IMG/VR virus record: IMGVR_UViG_3300032086_004492
Coordinates: 1-29,855 of that record
Length of the DNA stretch: 29,855 nucleotides
Direction: 5' to 3' (one strand)
From: a virus
Positions 16,095 through 23,652 of the stretch are shown here, one piece after another (position 1 is the stretch's first letter; each line of letters begins with the position of its first letter). The position numbers and the translations under genes are program-made. The notes under the pieces were generated by a model. That model was not told the origin of the DNA, searched no databases, and saw only the letters and a program-made list of their open reading frames with translations.

Positions 16095-17744
16095 TTAACC
16101 TCTCCATATTGATGACAATTGTGGTGTTGGTGATGATGATGCGACTGGTGTTTCTACTGGCATTGGATATGGGAATGGAACATAAGTCTCAACTGGTTGT
16201 ACTGCGTAGATAAAAACTGATTGATTTCTACTACTATTTAATGGACCTAAGGAAGGACCACCACGGCCATATCCAGGACTTGCCACTGGTGCCACATTTT
16301 TCCCACCTTGTGCTTTTGCTTGTGGGTTTATTATTTTTTCTGGATTTAGTGGACCAGAATCAAGATGTCCAATTATGTATTTTCTTCCGTCGGGACCAAC
16401 AATTATTAGAGAATTTCCATATCCACTATTATATCCTTGATCATACTCCAAAAACTTTATTCCGCCTTGCAATTTAATTGGAGCACCAGATCTAATTGGA
16501 TAATCAAATCCACCATGATTTCTACCTGCATATAGTCCATCACCCATTTCATATGAAGATAATGGTCTGCCATCAACAATAATGTTTGATAGAATATTAT
16601 TTGGTATCTCACCATGAGAACCACTGTATCCATCACCAGTTTCTATATGGATGTGTGGTCCAGTAGATTTTCCAGTGCTTCCAACATGTCCAACTATTTC
16701 ATCGGTAATAACTCCCGAAGTGGATAATGGTGAATTAGAACCACGAGAACCAGGACCGGGACCAGGACCAGGACCAGGACCTGGAGAAGTAGGAGAAGTT
16801 GTTGTAATTCCAGATCTAAGTCCTCTATCCTTTTTCAGAACATCAGCATATAATAATATATTCTTCTCGTGTTCTTTTGTAACATCAATAATTTTATCAA
16901 CTGCTATTGGAAAATTGGTAAATCCACTATTTGCATCTCTTTGAGCTTTCTTACCCTCCGGTGATTGACGACTTTTTTGTGGTTGATATGCTTGTCTTTC
17001 CGAAAGTTTTTCAGGAGTGCTTTTTACTGTTCCACCACGATTAAATGATTGTACTGGGTTTTTTGCCGTTATTGGTTGAGTTGACTCTGGTTTTTGTGTA
17101 TCTGAAGGTTCTTTGGGTTCTTTGGGTTCTTTGGGTGTAACTGTCCTATCAGGTTCTGATTGAGGAGATTCGATAGATTGCTCCGGTTCATTATCTTCTA
17201 CACTCTGCCCCAAAAGTTTTTCAAGATTAATTATATCTCTCTCAGCACGATCCGCATTTTTTATATCTTCATCAATTATTTTATTAGTTTCATCGGCATC
17301 TTTTTTAATTTTATCTTGTTCGGATTTAGGAAACAATCCCACAAACTGTGCGAGTTGTAAAATGCCATTTCCTATAAATCCTAAAACATTACCAACACCC
17401 TTTATAAAATCACTATTGAAAAAATCTTCTACCTGTTTAAGAATAATAGGAAGATTTTGAATCAGTATGCCAGCGGCAATTAATCCAAAAAATTCCAAAA
17501 TTCGATCAAAAATACCCTTTACTGGAGAAGTAATTGTGCTCGCAATTTTGGAAAATCCAGATCCTATACCAAGATTTTTACTTTCTAATCTACCTTCTTC
17601 TTCTCTTAATGTTCTTTTTTTATCTAATCTCGAAAATAAATTAGTTTTATCCTTTTCTATTTTCTTTAATTCTTTATTATTAGAAAATAAAGAATTTTTT
17701 ATATTGGTGACATTAAGTTTGAGTTTTTCTACTTGTTGTTCCAT
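16095..17744 (-). CDS. 549-aa tail protein with a circularly permuted M23 (LytM) peptidase-like domain
   Basis: An N-terminal coiled coil (1-55) is followed by a hydrophobic module PVKGIFDRILEFFGLI (74-89) shared with the neighbouring tape-measure-like protein, a Lys/Glu/Pro linker (KEPKEPKEP near 205-213), FNRGGTV (234-240), a GP repeat (321-332), then an M23-like domain in swapped order. First comes VGSTGKSTGPHIHIET (HxH at H364/H366), then HGGFD (H410, D414) and YGNSLIIVGPDGRKYIIGHL (H460). All expected zinc and catalytic residues are present, but the usual C-terminal motif precedes the N-terminal one. SD AAGGAG lies before the ATG. Inferred role: tail-tip or tape-measure-associated protein that may cut peptidoglycan on entry. 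Confidence 0.8.
   Translation of the reverse strand: MEQQVEKLKLNVTNIKNSLFSNNKELKKIEKDKTNLFSRLDKKRTLREEEGRLESKNLGIGSGFSKIASTITSPVKGIFDRILEFFGLIAAGILIQNLPIILKQVEDFFNSDFIKGVGNVLGFIGNGILQLAQFVGLFPKSEQDKIKKDADETNKIIDEDIKNADRAERDIINLEKLLGQSVEDNEPEQSIESPQSEPDRTVTPKEPKEPKEPSDTQKPESTQPITAKNPVQSFNRGGTVKSTPEKLSERQAYQPQKSRQSPEGKKAQRDANSGFTNFPIAVDKIIDVTKEHEKNILLYADVLKKDRGLRSGITTTSPTSPGPGPGPGPGPGSRGSNSPLSTSGVITDEIVGHVGSTGKSTGPHIHIETGDGYSGSHGEIPNNILSNIIVDGRPLSSYEMGDGLYAGRNHGGFDYPIRSGAPIKLQGGIKFLEYDQGYNSGYGNSLIIVGPDGRKYIIGHLDSGPLNPEKIINPQAKAQGGKNVAPVASPGYGRGGPSLGPLNSSRNQSVFIYAVQPVETYVPFPYPMPVETPVASSSPTPQLSSIWRG
16350..16697 (-). other. Permuted M23 domain within the 549-aa protein
   Basis: Codons 350-465. 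Motif order is HxH (H364, H366) then HxxxD (H410, D414) then GHL (H460). In ordinary M23 proteins it is HxxxD, then HL, then HxH. The cut point corresponds to the loop after the HL strand of the canonical fold. Confidence 0.75.
16748..16782 (-). repeat. Gly-Pro hexanucleotide repeat
   Basis: Repeated ACCAGG/ACCGGG units encode PGPGPGPGPGPG in the 549-aa protein, a flexible linker just before the permuted M23 domain. Unit number is likely slippage-prone. Confidence 0.75.
17108..17134 (-). repeat. 9-bp repeat encoding KEP units
   Basis: Three copies of GGTTCTTTG on the plus strand encode KEPKEPKEP in the linker of the 549-aa protein. Confidence 0.8.
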
Positions 17745-17755
17745 TGTTTATCTCC

Positions 17756-19810
17756 TTATACCATAATACCATAAAGTTCTGGTACAAATAACATCCAAGG
17801 ATTTGCAACATTAGATGAAGGTACAGATTCAACACCAGTTGCAGGACTCTGCATTTGTGGAATTTGTGGTGGTTTTGATCTCTGTGGGGGCATCATCATT
17901 GGCAAGAAAGTCATTCCACCACCAGATGAAGATGGAGGTGTCATATTAACAGAAGCAATTTTTGGTTGTTTGGAAGTAACATCTTTAGAAGAAAATCCAC
18001 CTCTACCAGTCAATCTAAATGCCGAACCTCCTCCACCAATTCCACCAGTTCCAGAAGATATTTTTTCAGTCTTTAGATTTCTTAAGTAATTATCATGATC
18101 CTCTAAAGTATCGGCAAATTCTTTCTGAACATCTTCTTGATACTTGGAAACCATCATAAGTTTATTAATTCCCATCGTAAATAGTTCCCATAATCTTCCG
18201 GCATTATCATTAATATCTTTCAGAAGTGGTCTGAATAACATCGCAGATGCTGTTCTTATAACTTCTTCTCCTGGAGCAAGCCTTGCGGATACAGTATCAA
18301 CATTACCAGATCCTCTTCCAGGAACTGTCATTCCGTTTGATGCGAATATTGGACTTCCAGGAACTGTTCCACCACGATTAAATTTGGCAGGATCTACACT
18401 ATCAGGATCAACTTTTCCTGTTTTTGTTGCATCTTTTTGTTGTTGTTCGGCAACACCTTTTGAACTACTGTTTCCGAAGAATAAGTCATAAAGTTGTCTG
18501 CCTGCCCAGTCACCGGCAAGACCACCAATAAATGTTCCAATTGGACCACCCAAGAATGTTCCAATCGCACCAAGAAGTGCGGCACCAATTGCACCAAATG
18601 CCGCTCTACCAATATTTTCACCCATAGCCACCGATAAGGCAAAATCAATCAGTGCTCCAACAATTGGAATTCTTTTTAAAATTGGTCTGGCAAACTTTAA
18701 AAGTGATTTGACTAATGTTTTCTTTCCTGGACCGGCACCAAGAACTTTAAGGAAATTTCTCCCGAACATTTTTCCCTTAACTTCAAGTCCTTGAAGTGTT
18801 CTATTAAATAGATTTTTTTGTCTTGTTATAACCTCTACATTTTCTTTTATGGCACCACCTGCCACATTAAATCTTCCAGGAACAACCCTTGATTGAATTT
18901 CTCTACCTACAGTAAGACCTCTTCTTTGACCTGCCGTATTTCTAAATAATCCTCCACCTCTCCTGGCAGTATCTGCACCAGCACCAGCACCAGCAGAGGT
19001 TGATGCAGCAGATCTAAGACCAAATAACTGTAAAATTCTGCCAGGAAGTCTCCATAAAAATCTTCCTATTCTAAATAATCTTCTTCCCCATTTAAATATC
19101 TTATATCCTAATAATCCAACTACCAGATAAGGAATTGTAGTCCCAATAAAATTAAAAATATCACCCAATAACTTTTGATTTTTTTTATCTGCTAACCAGG
19201 TAAAGGCAACATTTGTAATAATGCCAGTGAGTATTAAACCAAAAAATTCTTTTATTCTATCAAAAATTCCTTTAACTGGTGCGGCAACTTTGCTAATTGT
19301 TCCGGTGATTCCGCCACTAATTTTTTTAACTGCCTCTACAGATTTTTCTTTAGCAGAAAATTTTCTCTTTGATTCTGCTTTCCTTATATTTGCAATTTCT
19401 TTTTTTTCTTTTGCAATTCTAGAAGAATAGTCTAATAAAAGTTGTTCCTGTATTTCTACAAGAATTTTATTTGTTTCTACAAGAGTCTGTTCAAAAGGAG
19501 TTTTTTCTTTTCTTAGATGTTTTGGATCTACGTTAGAACCACTACGAATACTCCCATATCCCATTCCTTTCGGAACTTTTATTACTTCTGTAGAAATCTT
19601 TTCAACTATCTTTGGTTTTTCTTCTACGACATTTGTAATTGCTTCAATTCGTTCAATATCTTTAGGTTTTGTATTAAAGACTACCCTTGAAATATTACTA
19701 ACATTTAACTTTGGTGCAGAAACACTGGCACCTCTACCAGTAAAAGAAGAGGAAGATATTTTATTACTTTTAATTGCTGGTGCCGTGAAAAGTTGGGAAC
19801 TAAATTCCAT
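17756..19810 (-). CDS. Probable tail tape-measure protein (684 aa)
   Basis: Features in order: a helical, Lys/Glu-rich N-terminus with coiled coil (105-160), the module PVKGIFDRIKEFFGLI (178-193), hydrophobic segments at about 190-206 and 218-238, a basic Arg-rich stretch (240-330), a Gly/Ala-rich hydrophobic span (380-432) able to cross a membrane, FNRGGTVPG (477-485) and VSARLAPGEEVIRTASAML (507-525). The APGE-V pattern recurs in phage tape-measure C-termini. It directly follows gp26 and the 61-aa ORF, the place of the tape measure after G/GT chaperones in siphophages and of gp29 (590 aa) in T4. Its start overlaps the 61-aa ORF by 11 nt. Role inferred: tail-length ruler, possibly membrane channel on entry. 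Confidence 0.68.
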   Translation of the reverse strand: MEFSSQLFTAPAIKSNKISSSSFTGRGASVSAPKLNVSNISRVVFNTKPKDIERIEAITNVVEEKPKIVEKISTEVIKVPKGMGYGSIRSGSNVDPKHLRKEKTPFEQTLVETNKILVEIQEQLLLDYSSRIAKEKKEIANIRKAESKRKFSAKEKSVEAVKKISGGITGTISKVAAPVKGIFDRIKEFFGLILTGIITNVAFTWLADKKNQKLLGDIFNFIGTTIPYLVVGLLGYKIFKWGRRLFRIGRFLWRLPGRILQLFGLRSAASTSAGAGAGADTARRGGGLFRNTAGQRRGLTVGREIQSRVVPGRFNVAGGAIKENVEVITRQKNLFNRTLQGLEVKGKMFGRNFLKVLGAGPGKKTLVKSLLKFARPILKRIPIVGALIDFALSVAMGENIGRAAFGAIGAALLGAIGTFLGGPIGTFIGGLAGDWAGRQLYDLFFGNSSSKGVAEQQQKDATKTGKVDPDSVDPAKFNRGGTVPGSPIFASNGMTVPGRGSGNVDTVSARLAPGEEVIRTASAMLFRPLLKDINDNAGRLWELFTMGINKLMMVSKYQEDVQKEFADTLEDHDNYLRNLKTEKISSGTGGIGGGGSAFRLTGRGGFSSKDVTSKQPKIASVNMTPPSSSGGGMTFLPMMMPPQRSKPPQIPQMQSPATGVESVPSSNVANPWMLFVPELYGIMV

Positions 19811-19985
19811 TCTGTTGCTGCGCCTTTAGATTTTCTTCCTCAATATATTGTTCAAGTAAAGTGAGATAAATATCTTTCTCCCACGGAATCATATTTTCTA
19901 ACTCTGTTAATGAATATTTATGGTGTTGCATCAAGGCAAAATTAACCTTATAGTATGACTCAAGATTAGTATGAGCCATACTCAA
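19800..19985 (-). CDS. 61-aa tail-assembly chaperone segment, probably made by -1 frameshift from gp26
   Basis: Predicted start TTG at 19985 overlaps the gp26 stop (TTGA); the first ATG is at 19979. The sequence (AHTNLESYYKVNFALMQHHK, then SLTELENMIPWEKDIYLTLL) resembles the short helical T-type part of phage tail-assembly chaperones. It lies in the -1 frame relative to gp26, and that frame is open across a T_TTT_TTC heptamer at 19994-19988. No Shine-Dalgarno at normal spacing precedes TTG or ATG; the only one, GGAGGG, is far upstream at 20009-20004. Shifted product: gp26 residues 1-239 plus Gln plus these 61 residues, about 301 aa. Alternatively a separate protein made by translational coupling. 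Confidence 0.75.
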   Translation of the reverse strand: MSMAHTNLESYYKVNFALMQHHKYSLTELENMIPWEKDIYLTLLEQYIEEENLKAQQQNGI

Positions 19986-20704
19986 CTGAAAAAACTTGCC
20001 AGTCCCTCCAGAACAACTTCAGATTCAACTCCAGTGTTTGGATTTTTGACCTTAATTTTATGAGAGAGTTTTGGCATCGTTGTAAAGAACTTTTCAATTT
20101 CCTTAAACTGCTTCGTATTCAGTTGTTCAACAAACTCATCAAGTTCTTTTTTGGTACAATCTGCCGCTTCCCAACTTTCTTCCTCATTATAAATCATCTC
20201 AATACAAGATGTAATCATCGAGAGTGATTGATTTACTTCACTGTTTGTTCCCGATACTTCGAAGTTATTTTCAATAAATTGATCGAGAGATGGATACTTA
20301 AGTTTCATCATAAGATTATCATCAAGTTTGATAATATTCTTATGTCCTCTGGTTTTATGAACTTTGATGGAATCGATTTCGATTTCCATCTCAACTTTAG
20401 TTTCCCCATCATCGGGACAAGTCACATTGACTTCTACTGTCTCACCAACGGACTTAGAACGAACATTTAAGAAAAGGTATTCAATATCAAAAGTCGCAAG
20501 AGATTCAACCTTGACATCTTTTGAAAGAATACAATCTCCAATAATTTGAACGATGGCATCGGTCATCTGTTTCATATCTTCAGATTCCATTGCCATAATC
20601 AGAATTTTTTCTTCTCTGACTAAAAATGGACGATATTTAATCTTTTTTCCACTTGAAGGTAATACCAACTCATAGGTTGGAGTATTAATCTTGGGTAAAG
20701 GCAT
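19982..20704 (-). CDS. 26: gp26 baseplate hub/tail-assembly protein
   Basis: 240 aa, comparable to T4 gp26 (208 aa) and the T4 base-plate protein family. Typical features: an N-terminal PTYELVLPSSGKKIKYRPFL, VREEKILIMAMES, a central VNVTCPDDGETK (a remnant of a Cys-rich turn), a Y-P-S-LDQF segment and an ENF...IEMIYNEEE helix region. In T4 gp26 was assigned to the hub but is thought by many to act as an assembly chaperone. Its place just before a short overlapping ORF and a tape-measure gene supports that. Late promoter GATAAATA lies about 27 nt upstream. The 3' end carries a candidate -1 frameshift site. Confidence 0.85.
   Translation of the reverse strand: MPLPKINTPTYELVLPSSGKKIKYRPFLVREEKILIMAMESEDMKQMTDAIVQIIGDCILSKDVKVESLATFDIEYLFLNVRSKSVGETVEVNVTCPDDGETKVEMEIEIDSIKVHKTRGHKNIIKLDDNLMMKLKYPSLDQFIENNFEVSGTNSEVNQSLSMITSCIEMIYNEEESWEAADCTKKELDEFVEQLNTKQFKEIEKFFTTMPKLSHKIKVKNPNTGVESEVVLEGLASFFS
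19988..20009 (-). promoter_or_regulatory. Candidate programmed -1 ribosomal frameshift site
   Basis: The slippery heptamer T_TTT_TTC (19994-19988) is in the right phase of gp26 codons 237-239 (AGT TTT TTC) and lies 3 nt before the gp26 stop. A Shine-Dalgarno-like GGAGGG (20009-20004) ends 9 nt upstream, the arrangement that stimulates -1 shifting at E. coli dnaX. No downstream structure was checked. Confidence 0.7.
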
Positions 20705-20730
20705 TTTAAAAAATACAACTCAGGTTTAGT

Positions 20731-20738
20731 TATTTATC
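20731..20738 (-). promoter_or_regulatory. T4-type late promoter element GATAAATA
   Basis: Minus-strand GATAAATA (followed by ACTAA) 27 nt before the gp26 ATG, in the 50-nt gap after the gp54-like gene. It should start the hub/tape-measure operon. Confidence 0.7.
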
Positions 20739-20754
20739 CCAGTTGGGGAGAGAT

Positions 20755-21471
20755 CTAAGAACGGGGGTTTTTATTCTCATTCCCCGTAGGGAGTTCTCCG
20801 TAAATAGTATCTCCTTTACCAGGATCTTGAACTACAACATCCGGAATATCAACATAGTTCATAAGATAACGATCATAGTTAAAACTTACATTCACTTTAA
20901 GTAAATCGGCAGGACCATAAGAGATTGGACTAACTGTCATTCCTTTTGGAAATGCATTAATAAAAGTATACTCTAATCTACTTCTAATATCTCTCTCAAA
21001 TTTTGTAATTTTCATTTTAGAAACTTTATAAGAGTCCGGATATGCCATTTTTCTAAAATATCCAGGTGATTTCGAAATATTAAACTGTGATATTTCTCCA
21101 GCACCAGAAATATAATCCATCCATCCCTCAAAAAACTTTATAGATTCATATTTCCCATCCACATAGAAAGTAAAATCTATATCGGCATAAAGTCGAGTAT
21201 GAGCAAATTCTTGTGTCACCCCAAGAAAATTATCCTTGACCTCTGCGGTTGCATATGATGATGTTGGTAATGATGCCTCTGAACAGAGAAGACCCAGTTT
21301 TCTTTCCGGAAACGTTTTATCAGATAATCTGGCATACTTTGTCATATGATTACTCAAATCAGTGCTAATTGCTTTGCCAGTCGGTATTTCGACCAAATAA
21401 TAATTATTAAGTGCGGGATTTCCAATTAATTCCCTGGCTTCCTTTATTGATTTGACAAGATTATTTGCCAC
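20755..21471 (-). CDS. 54: Tail-tube-fold protein, probably gp54 (baseplate-tail tube initiator)
   Basis: 238 aa with a GTG start (21471). The pattern fits a gp19-like tube fold: NYYLVEIPTG, then SEASLPTSSYATAEV (the switch-over loop found in tube proteins), a strand pair LYADIDFTFYVDGKYESIKF followed by FEGWMDYISG, a KMKITKFE strand, INAFPKGMTVSPISYG and a last strand LLKVNVSFNYDRY. T4 has three such proteins: gp19, gp48 and gp54. gp48 is assigned elsewhere in the window and gp19 normally neighbours gp18, so gp54 is preferred (T4 gp54 is 320 aa, longer). A TCTAAATA late-type element lies 35 nt upstream. Confidence 0.6.
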   Translation of the reverse strand: MANNLVKSIKEARELIGNPALNNYYLVEIPTGKAISTDLSNHMTKYARLSDKTFPERKLGLLCSEASLPTSSYATAEVKDNFLGVTQEFAHTRLYADIDFTFYVDGKYESIKFFEGWMDYISGAGEISQFNISKSPGYFRKMAYPDSYKVSKMKITKFERDIRSRLEYTFINAFPKGMTVSPISYGPADLLKVNVSFNYDRYLMNYVDIPDVVVQDPGKGDTIYGELPTGNENKNPRS

Positions 21472-21479
21472 TCTAAATA
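21472..21479 (+). promoter_or_regulatory. Late-type promoter element TCTAAATA (for gp4)
   Basis: Plus-strand TCTAAATA, 33 nt before the gp4 ATG, abutting the GTG start of the divergent gp54-like gene. It mirrors a minus-strand copy at 21506-21513. Confidence 0.55.
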
Positions 21480-21505
21480 CCTTATACGACTACTTTATTA
21501 TTAGT

Positions 21506-21513
21506 TATTTAGA
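21506..21513 (-). promoter_or_regulatory. Late-type promoter element TCTAAATA (for gp54-like gene)
   Basis: Minus-strand TCTAAATA followed by ACTAA, 35 nt before the GTG at 21471. Its first base pairs with the first base of the gp4 ATG on the other strand. Confidence 0.55.
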
Positions 21514-21944
21514 TGTCATATAAGGGAAAATATCAACCTTCTTATCCTAAAAAATACAAGGGTGATCACACTAATATAGTATATCGTTCCTTATGGGAGC
21601 GCAAGTTTATGGTTTATTGTGATAAGAATGAAAATATTTTAGAATGGGGAAGTGAAGAAATTGTAGTCCCCTATCGATCACCAGTTGATAACAGATATCA
21701 CAGATACTTCCCAGATTTTTATATCAAATATAAAGATAATAACGGGAAGATTAAAAAGTCAATTATTGAAATCAAACCATATAAGCAGTGTATTGAACCC
21801 AAAGTCCAAAAGAGAAAGACAAAGGGTTATATCTATGAAGTTATGGAATATGCCAAGAATCAGGCAAAATGGGAAGCTGCTAAAGAATGGTGTTTAGATC
21901 GTGGTTATGAGTTTAAGGTTCTTACGGAAAACGAACTTTTTTAA
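21513..21944 (+). CDS. 4: gp4 head completion protein
   Basis: 143 aa, close to T4 gp4 (150 aa). Recognised by SYKGKYQPSYPKKYKGDHTN, IVYRSLWERKFMVYCDKNEN, then YFPDFYIKY and KKSIIEIKPYKQC. The fold is an endonuclease-like (PD-D/ExK/TnsA-type) module: E..., D718-type PDFY and IEIKP motifs fit the catalytic strand pair. gp4 (also called gp50/65 in T4 literature) completes filled heads before tail joining. First gene of the plus-strand block, reading from its own TCTAAATA element. Confidence 0.9.
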   Translation: MSYKGKYQPSYPKKYKGDHTNIVYRSLWERKFMVYCDKNENILEWGSEEIVVPYRSPVDNRYHRYFPDFYIKYKDNNGKIKKSIIEIKPYKQCIEPKVQKRKTKGYIYEVMEYAKNQAKWEAAKEWCLDRGYEFKVLTENELF

Positions 21945-21947
21945 CCA

Positions 21948-22340
21948 ATGCCAAGAAAGACACTCAAACAAAGAAGAAATCCAACCGACGACCAAGAAAA
22001 TCGAGTTCGTGGTGTGGTTGATAGTTTAGTTGGTATCGAAAATCCAGATGATATTATGGAAGAACTGATTGGGGTTTTGAGTGAGAGTGGTAGGAGTGCT
22101 TCGGTTGGGAAATATTATACTTTCTTTTATACTGCAAAAACTCCGGGAGTTAGATATGATGAATTTCCACTTGTTGGTGTAACTGATGTCTATTCTTGGG
22201 GATTTCGTGGAATTAACTTTCACTGGGGTGATAGAAGACAATATAATTATGACCAAATTGCCGGACAACTGTATGAAGTTTATCCAGAAGAGATGTCTGA
22301 TGTTATAGAACTCAATTTTACAAGTGTTCGTTCTAAATAA
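21948..22340 (+). CDS. Hypothetical 130-aa protein in late block
   Basis: Starts 3 nt after the gp4 stop and ends with TCT AAA TAA, the same bases that form the late-type element ahead of gp48. Composition: a charged N-terminus (PRKTLKQRRNPTDDQENRVR), a helical segment, then an aromatic beta region YYTFFYTAKTPGVRYDEFPL and FRGINFHWGDRRQYNYDQI. I do not recognise the family. Its tight coupling to gp4 and gp48 suggests a virion or assembly role. No catalytic motif is evident. Confidence 0.75.
   Translation: MPRKTLKQRRNPTDDQENRVRGVVDSLVGIENPDDIMEELIGVLSESGRSASVGKYYTFFYTAKTPGVRYDEFPLVGVTDVYSWGFRGINFHWGDRRQYNYDQIAGQLYEVYPEEMSDVIELNFTSVRSK
22332..22339 (+). promoter_or_regulatory. Late-type promoter element TCTAAATA (for gp48)
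   Basis: Plus-strand TCTAAATA followed by ACTAA, overlapping the stop codon of the 130-aa gene and 22 nt before the gp48 ATG. The leader contains the ribosome-site-like AGAGAG. Confidence 0.5.
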
Positions 22341-22361
22341 CTAAAAAGAGAGAAAATATAA

Positions 22362-23651
22362 ATGAATCCTCAAACCCAGGCATATATAGATTGGATCAAA
22401 TCTAATGGAGCGACAGGTGTACGAGTCATTCCCGCTCCCTCCGCAAATGGTGGAATAGTAGTGACACCCTCTACTATTCCCTCAAACCTCGATCCTGCGA
22501 CCAAGACAGTTATACAACAAGCAATTGCAAATGGATCGACAAATGTAACAGTCACCGGACCAAATGGACAGACAATCACAGTAACCACTGTTCCAAGACC
22601 AGACCCATTTAATCGAACAGGAGACAAAACTAGTAAAAAACTTGGAGGTATTTTAAGATATCCATATGAAGCATTAACCAATGAGACAGATTATTTGCAA
22701 ATTGATATTAGGGAATATCAGTCTATCAAAGCATCAACTGGGGGATTAGTTTCTGGTAGATCAATAAGACAAAATCAAATAAACTCAGATGCACCAGGGG
22801 GATTTCTCCCAGTCAAAGATACTACTACTAGTAAGTTATCCACTAAAAAAGCAAAAGGAGCGATAGGAACAATACTTCTCCCAATGCCTTCCAATATTCA
22901 AGATGGGAATTCTGTAAATTTTTCTTCATCAAATCTTGATGGTTTAACTGCTGGAATTTTTAATACTATTCAAACATCTCAAGTAACCAATCCTCAACAA
23001 ACTGGTAACGCTATACAACAAATGATTGGTAATGCAACGACTACGGCAAATAATCTTGCAGGTTTTTTTGGAAATAATGTAGGTGCATTTTCTCAAATAC
23101 TTTCTGCAAATATATTTTCTCAAGCAGCAAATATTCCTCTCGGAGGTTCATTAACAAGAGATGCTGTTTTTGCTAGGTCATCTGGAGAAATTTTAAATCA
23201 AAATGTCGAACTTTTATTTAATGGAGTGACTCTCAGATCATTTAAGTTTTCTTTTAAAATGACACCCAGAAACGAAAACGAAGCACGACAAATAAAACTA
23301 ATTATTAATGCCTTCAAACAAAATATGGCAGCAAAACTGGGAGGACAAGAAGTAAACGAAACAAAAAATGGTAAAACTATTTCTGCTTCCAATGTATTTC
23401 TAAAATCTCCAAATGTCTTTGAACTTACTTATAAGCAGGGTTCACGGAAACATCCTTTCTTACATAGTTTTAAACAATGTGTTTTAACTGATATGTCGGT
23501 TAATTATACTGGTGAAGGTGTTTATGCAACTTATGCCGGTCAACAAGGTTCTCCAGTTTCTATGGTTTTAGAACTTGGATTTAAAGAACTTGAACCAATT
23601 TATGATCTTGATTATGATGATCCAATTGCATCAATAGGAGTAGGATACTAA
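22362..23651 (+). CDS. 48: gp48 baseplate tail-tube cap protein
   Basis: 429 aa (T4 gp48 is 364). The N-terminal 80 residues are a repeat-rich linker (NGSTNVTVTGPNGQTITVTT). The core matches the tube-cap/tube-fold of gp48-like proteins: GGILRYPYEAL, a disordered Gln/Asn/Thr-rich middle, then SSGEILNQNVELLFNGVTLR, FKFSFKMTPRNENEARQIK, LIINAFKQNMAAK, and a final VSMVLELGFKELEPIYDLDY. gp48 caps the baseplate hub where the tail tube starts. The next gene is gp53, another baseplate protein, starting 1 nt later. T4 places gp48 beside gp29 and gp54, whereas here it is on the opposite strand. Confidence 0.75.
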   Translation: MNPQTQAYIDWIKSNGATGVRVIPAPSANGGIVVTPSTIPSNLDPATKTVIQQAIANGSTNVTVTGPNGQTITVTTVPRPDPFNRTGDKTSKKLGGILRYPYEALTNETDYLQIDIREYQSIKASTGGLVSGRSIRQNQINSDAPGGFLPVKDTTTSKLSTKKAKGAIGTILLPMPSNIQDGNSVNFSSSNLDGLTAGIFNTIQTSQVTNPQQTGNAIQQMIGNATTTANNLAGFFGNNVGAFSQILSANIFSQAANIPLGGSLTRDAVFARSSGEILNQNVELLFNGVTLRSFKFSFKMTPRNENEARQIKLIINAFKQNMAAKLGGQEVNETKNGKTISASNVFLKSPNVFELTYKQGSRKHPFLHSFKQCVLTDMSVNYTGEGVYATYAGQQGSPVSMVLELGFKELEPIYDLDYDDPIASIGVGY

Positions 23652-23652
23652 A

